Source: Deinococcota bacterium
Lineage (GTDB): Bacteria; Deinococcota; Deinococci; Deinococcales; Trueperaceae
DNA length: 64,000 nt
Direction of reading: 5' to 3'
NCBI GenBank assembly: GCA_963170125.1
Contig: CAUJFI010000020.1
Coordinates: 17,371-81,370 of the forward strand
Below, piece by piece: positions 26,614-35,291 of the stretch. Made by a program: the position numbers and the translations under genes. Position 1 is the stretch's first letter. Each line of letters starts with the position of its first letter. The notes beneath the pieces are model-generated. The model did no database searches. It had not been told where the DNA came from and saw only the letters and a program-made list of their open reading frames with translations.

Positions 26614-27522
26614 TTGCACCAACGGCGGACCATCCTCCCACTGCGTACCGGGCTCCTCTTCCTCGGGCCAGCGGCTCTCTTCATCGGGGCGTTCATACTG
26701 CTGCCCTTCTTCTGGATCGCCGGCGTCAGCTTCACCAACCGGACGCTGACGGGCGCCACGGCCGCGAACCCCCAGTTCGTCGGCCTGCAGAACTATCTCA
26801 AGCTGTTCGATCTCTCCACGTTCATGAACCCGGGCCAGTTCGGCTCGTCGCTCGTCATAACCGGCCAGTTCGTCTTCTGGTCGGCCATCGTCGGGCAGGC
26901 CGTCCTCGGCCTCCTGCTCGCCTGGTTCTTCTACCGCCGTTCCGGGTGGGTGAAGGAGTCGGTCCAGACGCTCGCCATCGTCGCGTGGATCATCCCCGAC
27001 GTGGTCGTGGCGTTCGCCTGGAACGCGTTCCTCGACTACGACGGCGGCACGCTGAACTGGCTGTTCGGCCTGGTCGGCCTCCACAAGGTCGACTGGCTCC
27101 TCGCCATGCCCCTCCTATCGATCGTCCTGTTCAACGCCTGGCGGGGCGCCGCCTTCTCCATGCTCCTCTTCTCGTCGGCGCTCGGCTCGATCCCGCCCAG
27201 CTACCTGGAGACGGCGGACGTCGCCGGCGCCGGACCGTGGCAGCGGCTGAAGGACATCATCCTGCCCCTGATCCGCACCCACATCGTCACCGACCTGATC
27301 CTCATCACCCTCTGGACGTTCAACACCTTCGGGCCGTTCCTGCTCACCGGCGGCGGGCCGGCCTTCAAGACGGAGGTCGTCTCCGTGCTCACCTACCGCA
27401 TGGCGTTCAAGTACTTCGACTTCGGCACGGGTAGCGCCCTGGGCATGGTCATGATGCTCATCAACCTGGGCTTCGCGCTCGTGTACCTGGGCCTCCTCAG
27501 GCGGCAAGGGAGTTCGCGGTGA
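26614..27522 (+). CDS. Sugar ABC transporter permease, MalF type
   Basis: A 302-aa inner-membrane permease with six predicted helices. The EAA loop that contacts the ATPase is visible at 'YLETADVAGAGPWQRLKDIILPLIR'. The TTG start at 26614 is preceded by AGGAGCGG and gives the usual short basic N-terminus (HQRR) before helix 1. It overlaps the next permease by 4 nt. It forms the import channel with the MalG-type partner. Confidence 0.88.
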   Translation: MHQRRTILPLRTGLLFLGPAALFIGAFILLPFFWIAGVSFTNRTLTGATAANPQFVGLQNYLKLFDLSTFMNPGQFGSSLVITGQFVFWSAIVGQAVLGLLLAWFFYRRSGWVKESVQTLAIVAWIIPDVVVAFAWNAFLDYDGGTLNWLFGLVGLHKVDWLLAMPLLSIVLFNAWRGAAFSMLLFSSALGSIPPSYLETADVAGAGPWQRLKDIILPLIRTHIVTDLILITLWTFNTFGPFLLTGGGPAFKTEVVSVLTYRMAFKYFDFGTGSALGMVMMLINLGFALVYLGLLRRQGSSR

Positions 27523-28349
27523 GGGTCGTCAAGCACGTGCTCGGTCGCGTCGCCTTCTACGTCGTGGCGGCCGTCTTCGCCGCGGTCTTCGCGTTGCCTC
27601 TCCTATGGCTCGTGTTCGCGCCGTTCGGCTCGAGGGCCACGCTCTCCGTCGCGCTCCCGGACCCCTTCACGCTCTCGAACTTCGGCAGGGTCTTCGCGAA
27701 CACGTTCGCCGTGCGGGCGCTCTTCCAGAACAGCATCATCCAGGCCGTAGGGACGATGATCCTCGTGACGCTCCTCGCCACCCTCGCCGCCTACGCGCTC
27801 TCGCGCGCGCCCATCCGCGGCCGCGACGTCCTGAGCTACGGCCTCGTCCTCTTCTCCTCGATCGTGACGGGCACGGCCGCCATGGTGCCCATCTTCCTGC
27901 TCATCTTCAACCTGGGCCTGATAGACACGCACATGGGCGTGATCCTCGTGTTCACCGGCGGGCTGCTGCCCGCCGCCATCTTCATCATGCGCGACTTCGT
28001 CGACTCCATCCCGCGCTCGTACGAGGAGTCCGCCCTCGTGGCCGGCGCCAGCCCCTGGGGCATGTTCCGCGACATCGCCCTGCCGATCGTGCGCCCGGGG
28101 ATGATGGTCGTCGGGGTATGGACGTTCGTCAACGTGTGGGGCGGCTTCCTCGTGCCGTTCATCCTGCTGCGCAGCCCCACCAAGATGCCGGCCGCCGTGG
28201 CCATCTACTCCTTCTACACGGAGGGCGGCACCCCGATCATCACGCTCACCACGGCCTACGCGCTGCTCTACACGCTGCCCGTGCTGGCCCTCTACCTGTT
28301 CGTCAACTGGAAGTACGGTTTCCGCTTCTTCGGCGGGATCAAGTCATGA
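27519..28349 (+). CDS. Sugar ABC transporter permease, MalG type
   Basis: A 276-aa partner permease with six helices and a C-terminal 'NWKYGFRFFGGIKS' tail typical of MalG-type proteins. The EAA motif is 'YEESALVAGASPWGMFRDIALPIVRPG'-like (split over residues about 165-190). The GTG start lies in the MalF-type stop (GTGA). Confidence 0.88.
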   Translation: MRVVKHVLGRVAFYVVAAVFAAVFALPLLWLVFAPFGSRATLSVALPDPFTLSNFGRVFANTFAVRALFQNSIIQAVGTMILVTLLATLAAYALSRAPIRGRDVLSYGLVLFSSIVTGTAAMVPIFLLIFNLGLIDTHMGVILVFTGGLLPAAIFIMRDFVDSIPRSYEESALVAGASPWGMFRDIALPIVRPGMMVVGVWTFVNVWGGFLVPFILLRSPTKMPAAVAIYSFYTEGGTPIITLTTAYALLYTLPVLALYLFVNWKYGFRFFGGIKS

Positions 28350-28362
28350 GGGGTTGAGGACC

Positions 28363-29442
28363 TTGGCCAACGTCACGTTCAGGTCGATAACGAAACAGTT
28401 CGGCGCCTTCACCGCCGTCAACGACGTCTCCTTCGAGATCGCGGACGGCGAGTTCGTCTGCCTGCTCGGCCCATCGGGGTGCGGCAAGACGACCACGCTC
28501 AGGATGATCGCCGGACTCGAGCAACCCACGAGCGGGCGCATCCTCATCGGAGCGGCCGACGTCACCGAGGCCAAGCCGAAGGAGCGCGACATCGGCATGG
28601 TCTTCCAAGACTACGCCCTCTTCCCGCACATGACCATCGCGGACAACATCGCCTACCCGTTGAAGGTCCGCGGGGTCGGTCAGGCGGAGCGCCGGAGACG
28701 CGCGGCCGAGGTGGCCAAGAACCTCTCGATAGACCAGCTCCTGGACCGCCGGCCCGGCCAGATCTCGGGCGGCCAGCAGCAGCGCACCTCGGTCGCTCGT
28801 GCCGTGGTGCACAAGCCTAAGGTGTACCTGTTCGACGAGCCCCTCTCCAACCTCGACGCCAAGCTCCGCCTCGAGGCGCGCAGCTTCCTGAAGCACCTGC
28901 AGCGCGAGCTCGGCGTCACCTCGCTCTACGTCACCCACGACCAGGCCGAGGCCATGGCCATGGCCGACCGCGTCGCGGTCATGGATCGCGGGGAGATCGT
29001 CCAGTTCGGGCCGCCCCTCGAGGTCTACCGGCAGCCCGCCACGACCTTCGTCGCCAACTTCCTCGGGAGCCCGCCCATGAACCTGCTGAGCGTGCGCTAC
29101 GCGGGCGGCGCCTTCGCGTCCAGCACGTTCGAACTCGACGCGAGCCCGTTCGCAGGGCGGCTCCGCGACGTGCGTGACGGGAGCGAGCTCACGCTCGGCA
29201 TCCGCCCCGAGCACGTGCGCATGGGCGGCGAGGGCGACCGGTGGCGCATCCCCGGGGAGGTCTACGCCGTCGAGCCCCTCGGCCCCGAGTCGCTCGTCAC
29301 CCTCAGGGTCGCCGGCGCCCTCGTCACGGCCAGGCTGTTCGGCGACGACCCGCCCACGGCGACCGGCGCGGCCAGCTTCGCGTTCGACCCGGCGCACCTG
29401 CACGTGTTCGGGCAGGACGGCCGGCGCCTGGCCGCGCGATGA
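28363..29442 (+). CDS. ABC transporter ATP-binding protein, MalK/UgpC type
   Basis: A 359-aa ATPase that powers the sugar importer. Walker A is GPSGCGKTT, the Q-loop lies in 'MVFQDYALFPHM', the signature is 'SGGQQQR', Walker B is 'VYLFDEPLSNLD' and the H-loop is 'VTHD'. A C-terminal OB/TOBE regulatory domain follows (about residues 240-359). TTG 28363 gives the usual 'MANVTF' start and has GAGGGG nine nt upstream; TTG 28354 is the alternative. It lies 13 nt after the MalG-type gene. Confidence 0.9.
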   Translation: MANVTFRSITKQFGAFTAVNDVSFEIADGEFVCLLGPSGCGKTTTLRMIAGLEQPTSGRILIGAADVTEAKPKERDIGMVFQDYALFPHMTIADNIAYPLKVRGVGQAERRRRAAEVAKNLSIDQLLDRRPGQISGGQQQRTSVARAVVHKPKVYLFDEPLSNLDAKLRLEARSFLKHLQRELGVTSLYVTHDQAEAMAMADRVAVMDRGEIVQFGPPLEVYRQPATTFVANFLGSPPMNLLSVRYAGGAFASSTFELDASPFAGRLRDVRDGSELTLGIRPEHVRMGGEGDRWRIPGEVYAVEPLGPESLVTLRVAGALVTARLFGDDPPTATGAASFAFDPAHLHVFGQDGRRLAAR

Positions 29443-29497
29443 CCGCGCCTCGCGTGGGGGGCGACCCGGCGACGGCGTTCGAGGTCCCGACGCCGCG

Positions 29498-31021
29498 ATG
29501 ATCACCTTCGAGGGCCGGGTGACGCCGGTCACGCGCGCGGACAGCGTCTACCTCTACCTCCCGTTCGCCGTGCCGGAGGGCGCGGAGCGGATCGACGTGC
29601 GCTACGCGTTCGAGGCCGGGAGCATCCTCGACCTGGGCCTGCTGGACCCGGAGGCGGGGCCCTTCCCTGCGACGACCGGTTTCAGGGGTTGGAGCGGCAG
29701 CGCCAGGCGCGCCGTGTTCGTCAGCGCCAAGGAGGCCACCCCCGGTTACCTGGCTGGGGAGCTGCAGGCGGGCGGCTGGCAGGTCGTGTTGGGGCTGGCG
29801 CTGGTGGCGGACGCGGGCTGCGACTACCGGGTGGAGGTCGCGGTGACCGCGGCCGTGGACACCGCCGCCGGCGAACCCGTGGTCACTGGTGCGCCGCCGC
29901 CAGCCCTCCCGACCACGAGCACTCGCGACGTGGTCACCCTTGGCACGAGCGTAGCGGCCGACCACCGTGCGGCGCCGCGGCCGGGCCCCGGCTGGTACCG
30001 GGGCGACCTGCAGAGCCACACCTACTACAGCGACGCCCGCGGCTCCATCGCCGACCTCGTGGCCGAGGCGCGGAGCCGGTCGCTGGACTTCCTGGCCGTC
30101 ACGGACCACAACACGTCGAGCCACCACCGCGAGCTGGCGGCTTGGAACGCGTCCGACTGGGGCAGCGGCAGCGGCGGGCCCCTGCTGGTGCCCGGGGAGG
30201 AAGTGACGACCTACCGCGGCCACGCGAACGTCTGGGGCGTGAACGGTTGGACCGACTTCCGGCTCGAGCGGCCCGGCGACCTCGAGCGCCTCGTGCGGCA
30301 CGTGAGCGCCCGCGGCGGGCTCTTCTCCGTGAACCACCCGAAGGTGACGCCGGGCTGCCTCGGCTGCGACTGGGAGTACGAGGTGCCTGACGGCGCCGCC
30401 AGCCTCGAGGCGTGGCAGGGGCCGTGGCTCATGCGCAACTGGGACTCCCTGGCGCGCTACGACGCGCTCCTGCGCTCCGAACGCATGCTCACGCTCGTCG
30501 GCGGGAGCGACAGGCATCATCCGGGCTACCCGAACGAGGACCCGCCCGTCTTGCAGGTCGGCTCCCCCACGACCTGGCTGGAGCTGTTCGAGTTGTCCGT
30601 TCCCGCCGTCCTCGAGGCCATCCGGACCGGTCGCGCGTTCGTCAGCGAGTCGCCCGCCGGTCCCTTCCTCGAGCTCGACGTCGGCGGCGTGGGCATGGGC
30701 GGGGCCGTCGCGAAGGGCGAGGCCGTGGCGGCCAGCGCGCGCGTGACGGGCGCGCCGGGCGACATGCTCACCTGGATCGGCAGCGGCGGAGTGCTCAGGG
30801 AGGTAGCGATCGAGGGCGACGACTTCACCGACGCATGGGCGTGGTCGGCCGAAGGCGCGTACCTACGAGTGGAAGTGGTGGCGCGCGCCTCACTACCCGC
30901 CTTGCTCGAGGAGCTGGCGCGCTTCGCGGCCGCCGGCCGGCTGCCGCCGTACCTGAAGCGCGAGGAGGTCGTGGCGAACCCGTGGCGGCGCGCGCTCTCC
31001 AACCCGGTGTACGTGAGGTAG
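29498..31021 (+). CDS. CehA/McbA-type PHP-domain metallohydrolase
   Basis: A 507-aa protein. The N-terminal 160 or so residues look like a beta-rich accessory domain. A PHP (polymerase and histidinol phosphatase) domain follows, with metal-ligand motifs in order: 'GDLQSHTYYSDA', 'VTDHN', 'VNHPK' and 'GGSDRHH'. CehA/McbA proteins hydrolyse phosphoesters or carbamates. No signal peptide is evident. It ends the mannoside operon, 55 nt after the ATPase gene, so a phosphorylated or esterified glycan is a reasonable guess for its substrate. Confidence 0.75.
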   Translation: MITFEGRVTPVTRADSVYLYLPFAVPEGAERIDVRYAFEAGSILDLGLLDPEAGPFPATTGFRGWSGSARRAVFVSAKEATPGYLAGELQAGGWQVVLGLALVADAGCDYRVEVAVTAAVDTAAGEPVVTGAPPPALPTTSTRDVVTLGTSVAADHRAAPRPGPGWYRGDLQSHTYYSDARGSIADLVAEARSRSLDFLAVTDHNTSSHHRELAAWNASDWGSGSGGPLLVPGEEVTTYRGHANVWGVNGWTDFRLERPGDLERLVRHVSARGGLFSVNHPKVTPGCLGCDWEYEVPDGAASLEAWQGPWLMRNWDSLARYDALLRSERMLTLVGGSDRHHPGYPNEDPPVLQVGSPTTWLELFELSVPAVLEAIRTGRAFVSESPAGPFLELDVGGVGMGGAVAKGEAVAASARVTGAPGDMLTWIGSGGVLREVAIEGDDFTDAWAWSAEGAYLRVEVVARASLPALLEELARFAAAGRLPPYLKREEVVANPWRRALSNPVYVR

Positions 31022-31059
31022 GGGTGCGCCTGGGGAGCGGAGTTCAGCTCGCCAGCGAG

Positions 31060-31065
31060 TAGAGT
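31060..31065 (+). promoter_or_regulatory. Putative leaderless -10 element of the AlkZ-like gene
   Basis: TAGAGT ends 7 nt before the GTG at 31073. The identical hexamer at the identical distance precedes the first gene of the nar operon (49064). If functional it favours GTG 31073 over 31064 as the start. Confidence 0.4.
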
Positions 31066-32323
31066 GCTTGAGGTGCCGCACTCGCAGCTGACCGTACCCA
31101 CGCACGTTGCCCGGCGCTTCGTCCTCGGGAAGCAAGGCCTTTGGCCGGGCAGGCGCTGGACCGGCGAGGAGGGCACCGAGCGCGCCATGCGCGCCGTCGA
31201 GCACTTGCAGCTCGACCCGCTCAACATCACCGCTCGCAGCCAGGACCTGATGCTGCACGCGCGGGTCGCTGGTTACGCGCCCGAAGGGTGGCAACGCAAG
31301 GCGTACGCCGAGCGCAAGTTCTTCGACTGGGGCGGCTGGTTGGCGGTGCGCCCCATGGAAGAGCTGCCCTACTTCAGGCGCTACATGATCGACGCCGCCG
31401 ATCACCCGGTCCACGCCGAGTGGGCCAGGGAGCATGCGGCCGTGCTCGCCGAGATGCGGGAGGTCGTCAGGGCTCAGGGTCCGGTCTCCAACCGAGACTT
31501 CGAGACGGCCGCGCGCGAGCGCGTGAACAGCTACCGGGGGCGCAAGGACAGCGCCTTGGCGCTCTACCACCTGTGGCGCACGGGCGAGGTGATGATCCAC
31601 GGTCGCAACCGCTTCGAGCGCAGCTACGACCTCACCGAGAGGATCGCGCCGGCCGAGCTCATCTACGAGGCGCCGGCAGACGAGGTCGCGCGCTTCATGA
31701 TGCTCAAGGGCGTCGCCTTTCACGGTCTGCGGGATAGCGGCGGCACCTTCCCCGTTCCCGGCGCCCAGACGGTCGGGCCAGCCCGGGCCCTGCTGAACGA
31801 GCTGACGGCCGCTGGCGCCCTGCTCGAAGTGAACCTGGAAGGTCAGCGCGGCAAGCACTACTTGCTCGCTTCCGACTTGCCCCTACTGGAAGAGCTACTG
31901 CAGGACCGGGTCCCGGCCGCCTGGCGGCCGGTGGGTCAGACGACCATGGAGGCCGTCACGTTCCTCGCGCCGCTCGATCCGGTGTCGGCGCGCGGTCGCT
32001 CCACCAAGCTGTTCGCTTTCGACTACGTCTGGGAGGTCTACAAGCCGCTCGACAAGCGCCAGTGGGGCTACTACGTGCTCCCGATCCTATGGGGCGACCG
32101 GCTGGTGGCGCGCGCCGACCTGAAGCTCGACCGCGCCGGCAACACGCTGCAGGTGCTCGGCTTCTGGCTCGAGGACCCGGCGACCGGCAAGGACGAGGCG
32201 TTCGCGCAGGCGTTGGGGCGGGGCTTGGCCGGCCTGCGGCGCTTCCTGGGCGCCGCCAAGCTCGACGTCTCCGCGGTCCGCCCCGTGGCACTCAGGAACG
32301 CGGCGCGCCGCGCCGCGGCCTAG
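31064..32323 (+). CDS. Winged-helix protein of the AlkZ/YcaQ DNA glycosylase family
   Basis: A 419-aa protein of the HTH_42 superfamily, which includes the interstrand-crosslink glycosylases AlkZ and YcaQ. The catalytic-loop-like segment 'HLQLDPLN' matches the Q-x-D pattern of this family. Tandem winged-helix segments follow, and a beta-barrel-like C-terminal region contains 'AVTFLAPLDPV' and 'VYKPLDKRQWGYYVLPILWGDRL'. It would excise bulky alkylated bases. GTG 31064 is given here; GTG 31073 fits the adjacent TAGAGT element better. The stop overlaps the convergent iolC stop in a shared CTAG. Confidence 0.8.
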   Translation: MLEVPHSQLTVPTHVARRFVLGKQGLWPGRRWTGEEGTERAMRAVEHLQLDPLNITARSQDLMLHARVAGYAPEGWQRKAYAERKFFDWGGWLAVRPMEELPYFRRYMIDAADHPVHAEWAREHAAVLAEMREVVRAQGPVSNRDFETAARERVNSYRGRKDSALALYHLWRTGEVMIHGRNRFERSYDLTERIAPAELIYEAPADEVARFMMLKGVAFHGLRDSGGTFPVPGAQTVGPARALLNELTAAGALLEVNLEGQRGKHYLLASDLPLLEELLQDRVPAAWRPVGQTTMEAVTFLAPLDPVSARGRSTKLFAFDYVWEVYKPLDKRQWGYYVLPILWGDRLVARADLKLDRAGNTLQVLGFWLEDPATGKDEAFAQALGRGLAGLRRFLGAAKLDVSAVRPVALRNAARRAAA

Positions 32324-33339
32324 AGCCCCCCGCGCCCGGCCACGAACGCGAGCGCCTCGTCCTCGAAGGCCATGAAGTTCGCGCACCCGTGGCGTGTGAC
32401 GACGATGGCGCCGCAGGCGTTACCCATGCGCGCACTCTCGTACCAGTCCCACCCCTTGAGGCGGCCGTAGATGAAGCCGCTCGCGAACGCGTCGCCCGCG
32501 CCGAGCACGTTGTGCACCTCGACGGGGAAGCCGGGCACGTCAGTCACGGTGCCGTCGCGCAGGAAGACGCTCGCGCCCTGCGCGCCGCGCTTCACGACGA
32601 GCGCCTGGGGGCCCGACGGCGCGGCGAGGAGCGCGCGCACGTTGGCCTCCACGTCGCCCTCGATGGTGGGCGCGGAGACCTGCTGGTGCGTGATGCGGAC
32701 CTGCGCGGCGTCGCTCAGCATGGCCGCGTTGATCTCCTCCTCCGTGCCCAGCGCGACGTCGACGCTCTGCAGCAGCGCCCGCGCGCAGACGCCGAAGGCG
32801 CGGGGGTCGTGCCACTGGTCGGCGCGGAAGTCGAGGTCGAAGAACACGGTCGCGCCGGACGCCTTGGCGCGCTCGACGGCGAAGAGCGTGGCGCTGCGGC
32901 TCGGCTCGCGGCTCAGGCCGGTGCCGGAGACCTCCAGAGCGCGTGTGCGCTCCAACGGCGCGGCCAGCACGTCGTCGATGGTGAGCTGCATGTCGGCCGC
33001 GTTGTCGCGGTAGAAGACGAGGGGGAAGCGGTCGGGCGGCTCGATGCCTAGGAGCACGGCGCTGGAACGCGCTCCGGGCTTGCGGGGCAGGAAGCCGACG
33101 TCGACGCCCTCGCGCCTCAGGAACGCGAGGATGAAGTCGCCGACCTTGTCCTCGCCGACGGCCGTGAGGAGCCCGGTGCGTAGGCCAAGCCGGTTCGCGC
33201 CCACGGCGATGTTGGTCGGGCTGCCGCCCACGTAGGCGGCGAAGCTCGTGATCTCCTCGAACGGGGCGCCGATGTCGTTGGCGTAGAGGTCGATGGAGGA
33301 GCGCCCCATCGTGATGAGGTCGTACTCCTTGGCGCTCAC
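32320..33339 (-). CDS. iolC: 5-dehydro-2-deoxygluconokinase
   Basis: A 339-aa PfkB-family kinase that phosphorylates 5-dehydro-2-deoxygluconate in inositol catabolism. Landmarks are 'YVGGSPTNIAVGANRLG' near the N-terminus and the catalytic 'VLGAGDAFASGFIYG' (PfkB signature 2, with the base Asp) toward the C-terminus. The GTG start lies in the iolB stop (GTGA). It is the last gene of the iol operon, and its TAG stop overlaps that of the convergent AlkZ-like gene. Confidence 0.9.
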   Translation of the reverse strand: MSAKEYDLITMGRSSIDLYANDIGAPFEEITSFAAYVGGSPTNIAVGANRLGLRTGLLTAVGEDKVGDFILAFLRREGVDVGFLPRKPGARSSAVLLGIEPPDRFPLVFYRDNAADMQLTIDDVLAAPLERTRALEVSGTGLSREPSRSATLFAVERAKASGATVFFDLDFRADQWHDPRAFGVCARALLQSVDVALGTEEEINAAMLSDAAQVRITHQQVSAPTIEGDVEANVRALLAAPSGPQALVVKRGAQGASVFLRDGTVTDVPGFPVEVHNVLGAGDAFASGFIYGRLKGWDWYESARMGNACGAIVVTRHGCANFMAFEDEALAFVAGRGGL

Positions 33340-34223
33340 GCCTCGCCACCCTCGGACCGGTCGGCCGGCGGCGTCCCGCGTGCCCCGGCGCCCAGCGGCA
33401 GCCGCAGGCGCCCGGGGGCGCCCTCCCAGTTCCCCCGCACCCACGCGAGCTGCGGCTCGTCGCGCGCGACCCACGACGGCGTGTCGCCGGCCAGGAAGTT
33501 CAGGTAGTAGCAGTCGTAGCCGGGCGCCGTGACGACGGGGTGGTACCCCCGGCGCACGATGACCGTGTCGCCGTCCTCGGCCCTCACGACCTCGTCGAGC
33601 GAGCGGTCGTCGGTGTAGAGGCGTTGGAGGGCCCAACCGCCCTTCGGTTGGAAGCGGTAGTGGTAGACCTCCTCGAGGTCCACCTCCTCGGGCGGCGCCT
33701 GCACGTCGTGTTTGTGAGGCGGGTAGGAGCTCCAGTTGCCCGAGGGGGTGTAGACCTCGACGCAGAGGAGCTTCTCGGCGCCGCCCGGGTCGATGACGTG
33801 GCTGATCTGGCGCGTGACGTTATGGCCGCCGCGGATCTCGACCGCGACGTCCTCCGGCGCGATGAAGCGGGGCGGCAGTCGCCCTTCCGCCGGCGCGGTG
33901 GCCATGGCGATCTCGACGTCGGTGCTGGCGAGCACGCGCCACGCGTGGCCCGGCGGCAGGTAGAGGGCGTGGGGCAGGCCGGTGAACACCCCTGCGCGCC
34001 CCCGGAAAGCGCGCGCCTCACCCGCCGCTTCGAGGGTCCCGTCGCCGGACAGCACGACGAGGCAGAGTTCGACGCCGTCGGTGCGACCGGCGAGCGTCGC
34101 CCCGGCCGCGGCGCGGCGTGTCTCGAACCCTAGGTAGTTCCACCCGGCGCGCGCCGGGGTGAGTACCACGCCCGTCGCGCTCGTCGGCTCGTAAGGGACC
34201 TTGTGCTCCATGTTCGCGCTCAC
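33336..34223 (-). CDS. iolB: 5-deoxy-glucuronate isomerase
   Basis: A 295-aa bicupin protein that converts 5-deoxy-glucuronate to 5-dehydro-2-deoxygluconate. The metal-binding cupin motif is visible as 'SYPPHKHD', then 'EEVYHYRF', and later 'RRGYHPVVTAPGYDCYYLNFLAG', the IolB signature. The GTG at 34223 overlaps the iolG stop; the ATG four codons later is an alternative. It acts between IolD and IolC. Confidence 0.9.
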   Translation of the reverse strand: MSANMEHKVPYEPTSATGVVLTPARAGWNYLGFETRRAAAGATLAGRTDGVELCLVVLSGDGTLEAAGEARAFRGRAGVFTGLPHALYLPPGHAWRVLASTDVEIAMATAPAEGRLPPRFIAPEDVAVEIRGGHNVTRQISHVIDPGGAEKLLCVEVYTPSGNWSSYPPHKHDVQAPPEEVDLEEVYHYRFQPKGGWALQRLYTDDRSLDEVVRAEDGDTVIVRRGYHPVVTAPGYDCYYLNFLAGDTPSWVARDEPQLAWVRGNWEGAPGRLRLPLGAGARGTPPADRSEGGEA

Positions 34224-35248
34224 TCCCGGTTCTCGGCCACGTGGACGGGCTCCCCGCGCCCGAGGCTCGCCCTGGCCGCCACCGCCACCCGCAAGGACTC
34301 GATGGCGTCCTCGGGCCCGGGCGTGGGCCGCTCGCCGGCCAGCAACGCACTCACGAACGCCTGCACCTCCACGAGGTAGGCGTCGCGGAAGCGCTCGAGG
34401 AAGTAGTAGACGTAGTCGCCCCGGATGCCGCCCTCGCCGTAGCGCCACACGTTGGTGGCGCGCTCGGCCTCGGACACGACCTTGCCGCGCTCGCAGTGGA
34501 CCTCGACGCGCAGGTCGTAGCCGTAGGCGGTGCGGCGCGTGTTCTGCAGCACGCCGATGGCGCCGGAGGCGAACTCGAGGGTGAGGATGCTCGTGTCGAC
34601 GTCGCCGTGCTTCTCGAGGTAGGGCGCGACGAGCACGCGCCCGAGAGCGGTGACGCGCGTCACCTCGCCGGCCACGAAGCGCGCCATGTCGATGTCGTGG
34701 ATCACCGAGTCGACGTAGATGCCGCCCGACGTGGCCACGTATCCCTCTGGGGGCGGCGTCGGGTCGGAGGACTGGCTGCGGAACATCTCGACGCGCCCGA
34801 GCTCACCAGCGTGGACGGCGCGCGCCACCTCCGCGAAGCCGGGGTCGTAGCGCCGGTTGAAGCCGATCTGGAACGGCACGCCGGCGTCCGCGACGACGGC
34901 CAGCGCCTCGGCGGTGCTGGCCAGGTCCTGGGCGACGGGCTTCTCGCAGAAGATCGCTTTGCCGGCGCGCGCCGCGGCCATCAAGTGCTCCGCGTGCAGG
35001 GTAGTCGGGGAGGCGATCACTACGGCCTGGACGACCGGGTCCGCGAGGGCCGCGGCCAGGTCCGTTCCCGACTCCGCCCCGCCGTAGGCCGCGCGTGCCG
35101 CCGCCGCCCCGTCGGCGTCTACGACCCGCACGAGGCGGGCGCCGTCGACGGCGCCCGCGAGGTGACGAGCGTGCAGCTTGCCCATCCTGCCCGCTCCGAT
35201 GACCAGGAAGCCGATGGCGGCTTCCGAACCTGCCTTACCGAGGCTCAT
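34220..35248 (-). CDS. iolG: Inositol 2-dehydrogenase (Gfo/Idh/MocA family)
   Basis: A 342-aa NAD-dependent dehydrogenase that oxidises myo-inositol to scyllo-inosose, the first step of the pathway. The Rossmann motif is 'VIGAGRMGKLHARHL', and the cofactor and catalytic 'EKPV' lies at about residue 97. The family His-containing catalytic segment is 'DSVIHDIDMARF'. The ATG has AAGGAG eight nt upstream. A 43-nt gap separates it from iolE, the only gap in the catabolic part of the operon. Operon context, rather than sequence alone, assigns inositol as substrate. Confidence 0.85.
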   Translation of the reverse strand: MSLGKAGSEAAIGFLVIGAGRMGKLHARHLAGAVDGARLVRVVDADGAAAARAAYGGAESGTDLAAALADPVVQAVVIASPTTLHAEHLMAAARAGKAIFCEKPVAQDLASTAEALAVVADAGVPFQIGFNRRYDPGFAEVARAVHAGELGRVEMFRSQSSDPTPPPEGYVATSGGIYVDSVIHDIDMARFVAGEVTRVTALGRVLVAPYLEKHGDVDTSILTLEFASGAIGVLQNTRRTAYGYDLRVEVHCERGKVVSEAERATNVWRYGEGGIRGDYVYYFLERFRDAYLVEVQAFVSALLAGERPTPGPEDAIESLRVAVAARASLGRGEPVHVAENRE

Positions 35249-35291
35249 CGTCGGCTCCTTGGCGCACCCGTCCTAGAGGCGAGCGGCGCGC

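Noticed and set aside
29439..29501. 20-codon ORF between the sugar ATPase and PHP hydrolase genes
   Set aside because: It overlaps both junctions, has no ribosome site and no features; a chance frame is more likely.
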